Assembly: GCA_025458545.1 (NCBI GenBank)
Contig: JALOSH010000223.1
Location: 1 to 15,986 of the forward strand
DNA: 15,986 nucleotides
Direction of reading: 5' to 3'
Origin: Hydrogenophaga sp.
GTDB lineage: Bacteria > Pseudomonadota > Gammaproteobacteria > Burkholderiales > Burkholderiaceae
Shown: positions 15,838-15,986 of the stretch, in pieces
How positions within the stretch are numbered: position 1 is the stretch's first letter
Layout: each line of letters starts with the position of its first letter
Notes under the pieces: model-generated
What the model was told of the DNA's origin: nothing
Seen by the model: the letters and a program-made list of their open reading frames with translations, nothing else
The model's database searches: none
Translations under genes and position numbers: made by a program

Positions 15838-15986
15838 TGGCACAGAGCAAACACACCATGTGGCCCTGGCTCGGTCTGGCCGCGGCCATCTTTCTGCTGG
15901 ACCAGTTCACCAAGACCCTGATCCTGGGCTACTACCAGCTCGGCGACAGCACGTATATCACCAGCTTCTTCAACATCGTTCGGGTG
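15837..15986 (+). CDS. lspA: Lipoprotein signal peptidase (SPase II), N-terminal part (partial)
   Basis: LspA is the inner-membrane aspartic peptidase that removes signal peptides from prolipoproteins. Only the first 50 codons are in the window. They start [19 protein letters not shown], a first membrane helix, followed by LDQFTKTLI, the conserved family segment with an early Asp, and then [10 protein letters not shown], typical of LspA. The catalytic Asp pair lies beyond the edge. The ATG shares one base with the ileS stop codon (TGATG), and gggaggt lies at 15823-15829, so translation is coupled to the C-terminal ileS frame. This is further evidence that the shifted ileS frame is the genuine one. 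Confidence 0.93.
   Translation, partial: MAQSKHTMWPWLGLAAAIFLLDQFTKTLILGYYQLGDSTYITSFFNIVRV

Overview
The window looks like a chromosomal segment of a Burkholderiales bacterium, most likely family Comamonadaceae. The evidence is high GC with strong G/C preference at third codon positions, housekeeping proteins of betaproteobacterial type, and the GC-rich 'ccgggcttcgcccg' intergenic hairpin repeats common in that family. It reads as three blocks. No CRISPR array, tRNA, rRNA, transposase or prophage gene was recognised.

Block 1 (1-5801) is metabolic and housekeeping. It holds the 5' end of an RsmB/NOP-type RNA methyltransferase gene (minus), a large inverted intergenic repeat, prfC (release factor 3, plus), a second copy of the repeat family, purN (minus), and, diverging from purN by 14 bases, a yceH/DUF480 gene broken by an internal frameshifting deletion. 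A tight two-gene operon for a heteromeric acyl-CoA dehydrogenase of the PimC/PimD type follows.

Block 2 (5802-11602) looks accessory. Two exported surface proteins with DUF11-type repeats (6006-7511 and 8666-11032) flank a convergent hypothetical lipoprotein (7643-8410), and a small HNH endonuclease gene (11045-11602, minus, TTG start) closes the block. The two DUF11 genes end in an almost identical 119-base segment (one mismatch). Both lose their reading frame partway through a DUF11 repeat, right beside a copy of the same rho-independent terminator stem. In the second gene the terminator lies inside the open reading frame.

Block 3 (11755-15986) is the conserved ribF-ileS-lspA cluster: FAD synthesis, isoleucyl-tRNA synthetase and lipoprotein signal peptidase. 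ileS carries a frameshift near 15556-15562, where about 20 codons expected from the family are missing. The zinc-binding C-terminus continues in another frame, and lspA starts one base into the ileS stop codon.

No clearly new multi-gene system was found. The most unusual signal is the shared, truncated 3' cassette of the two DUF11 genes. The next is a set of junctions (yceH, ileS, both DUF11 ends) where sequence seems to be missing next to short repeats. These could be real deletions or assembly collapse. Because ileS is normally essential, assembly error has to be considered first.
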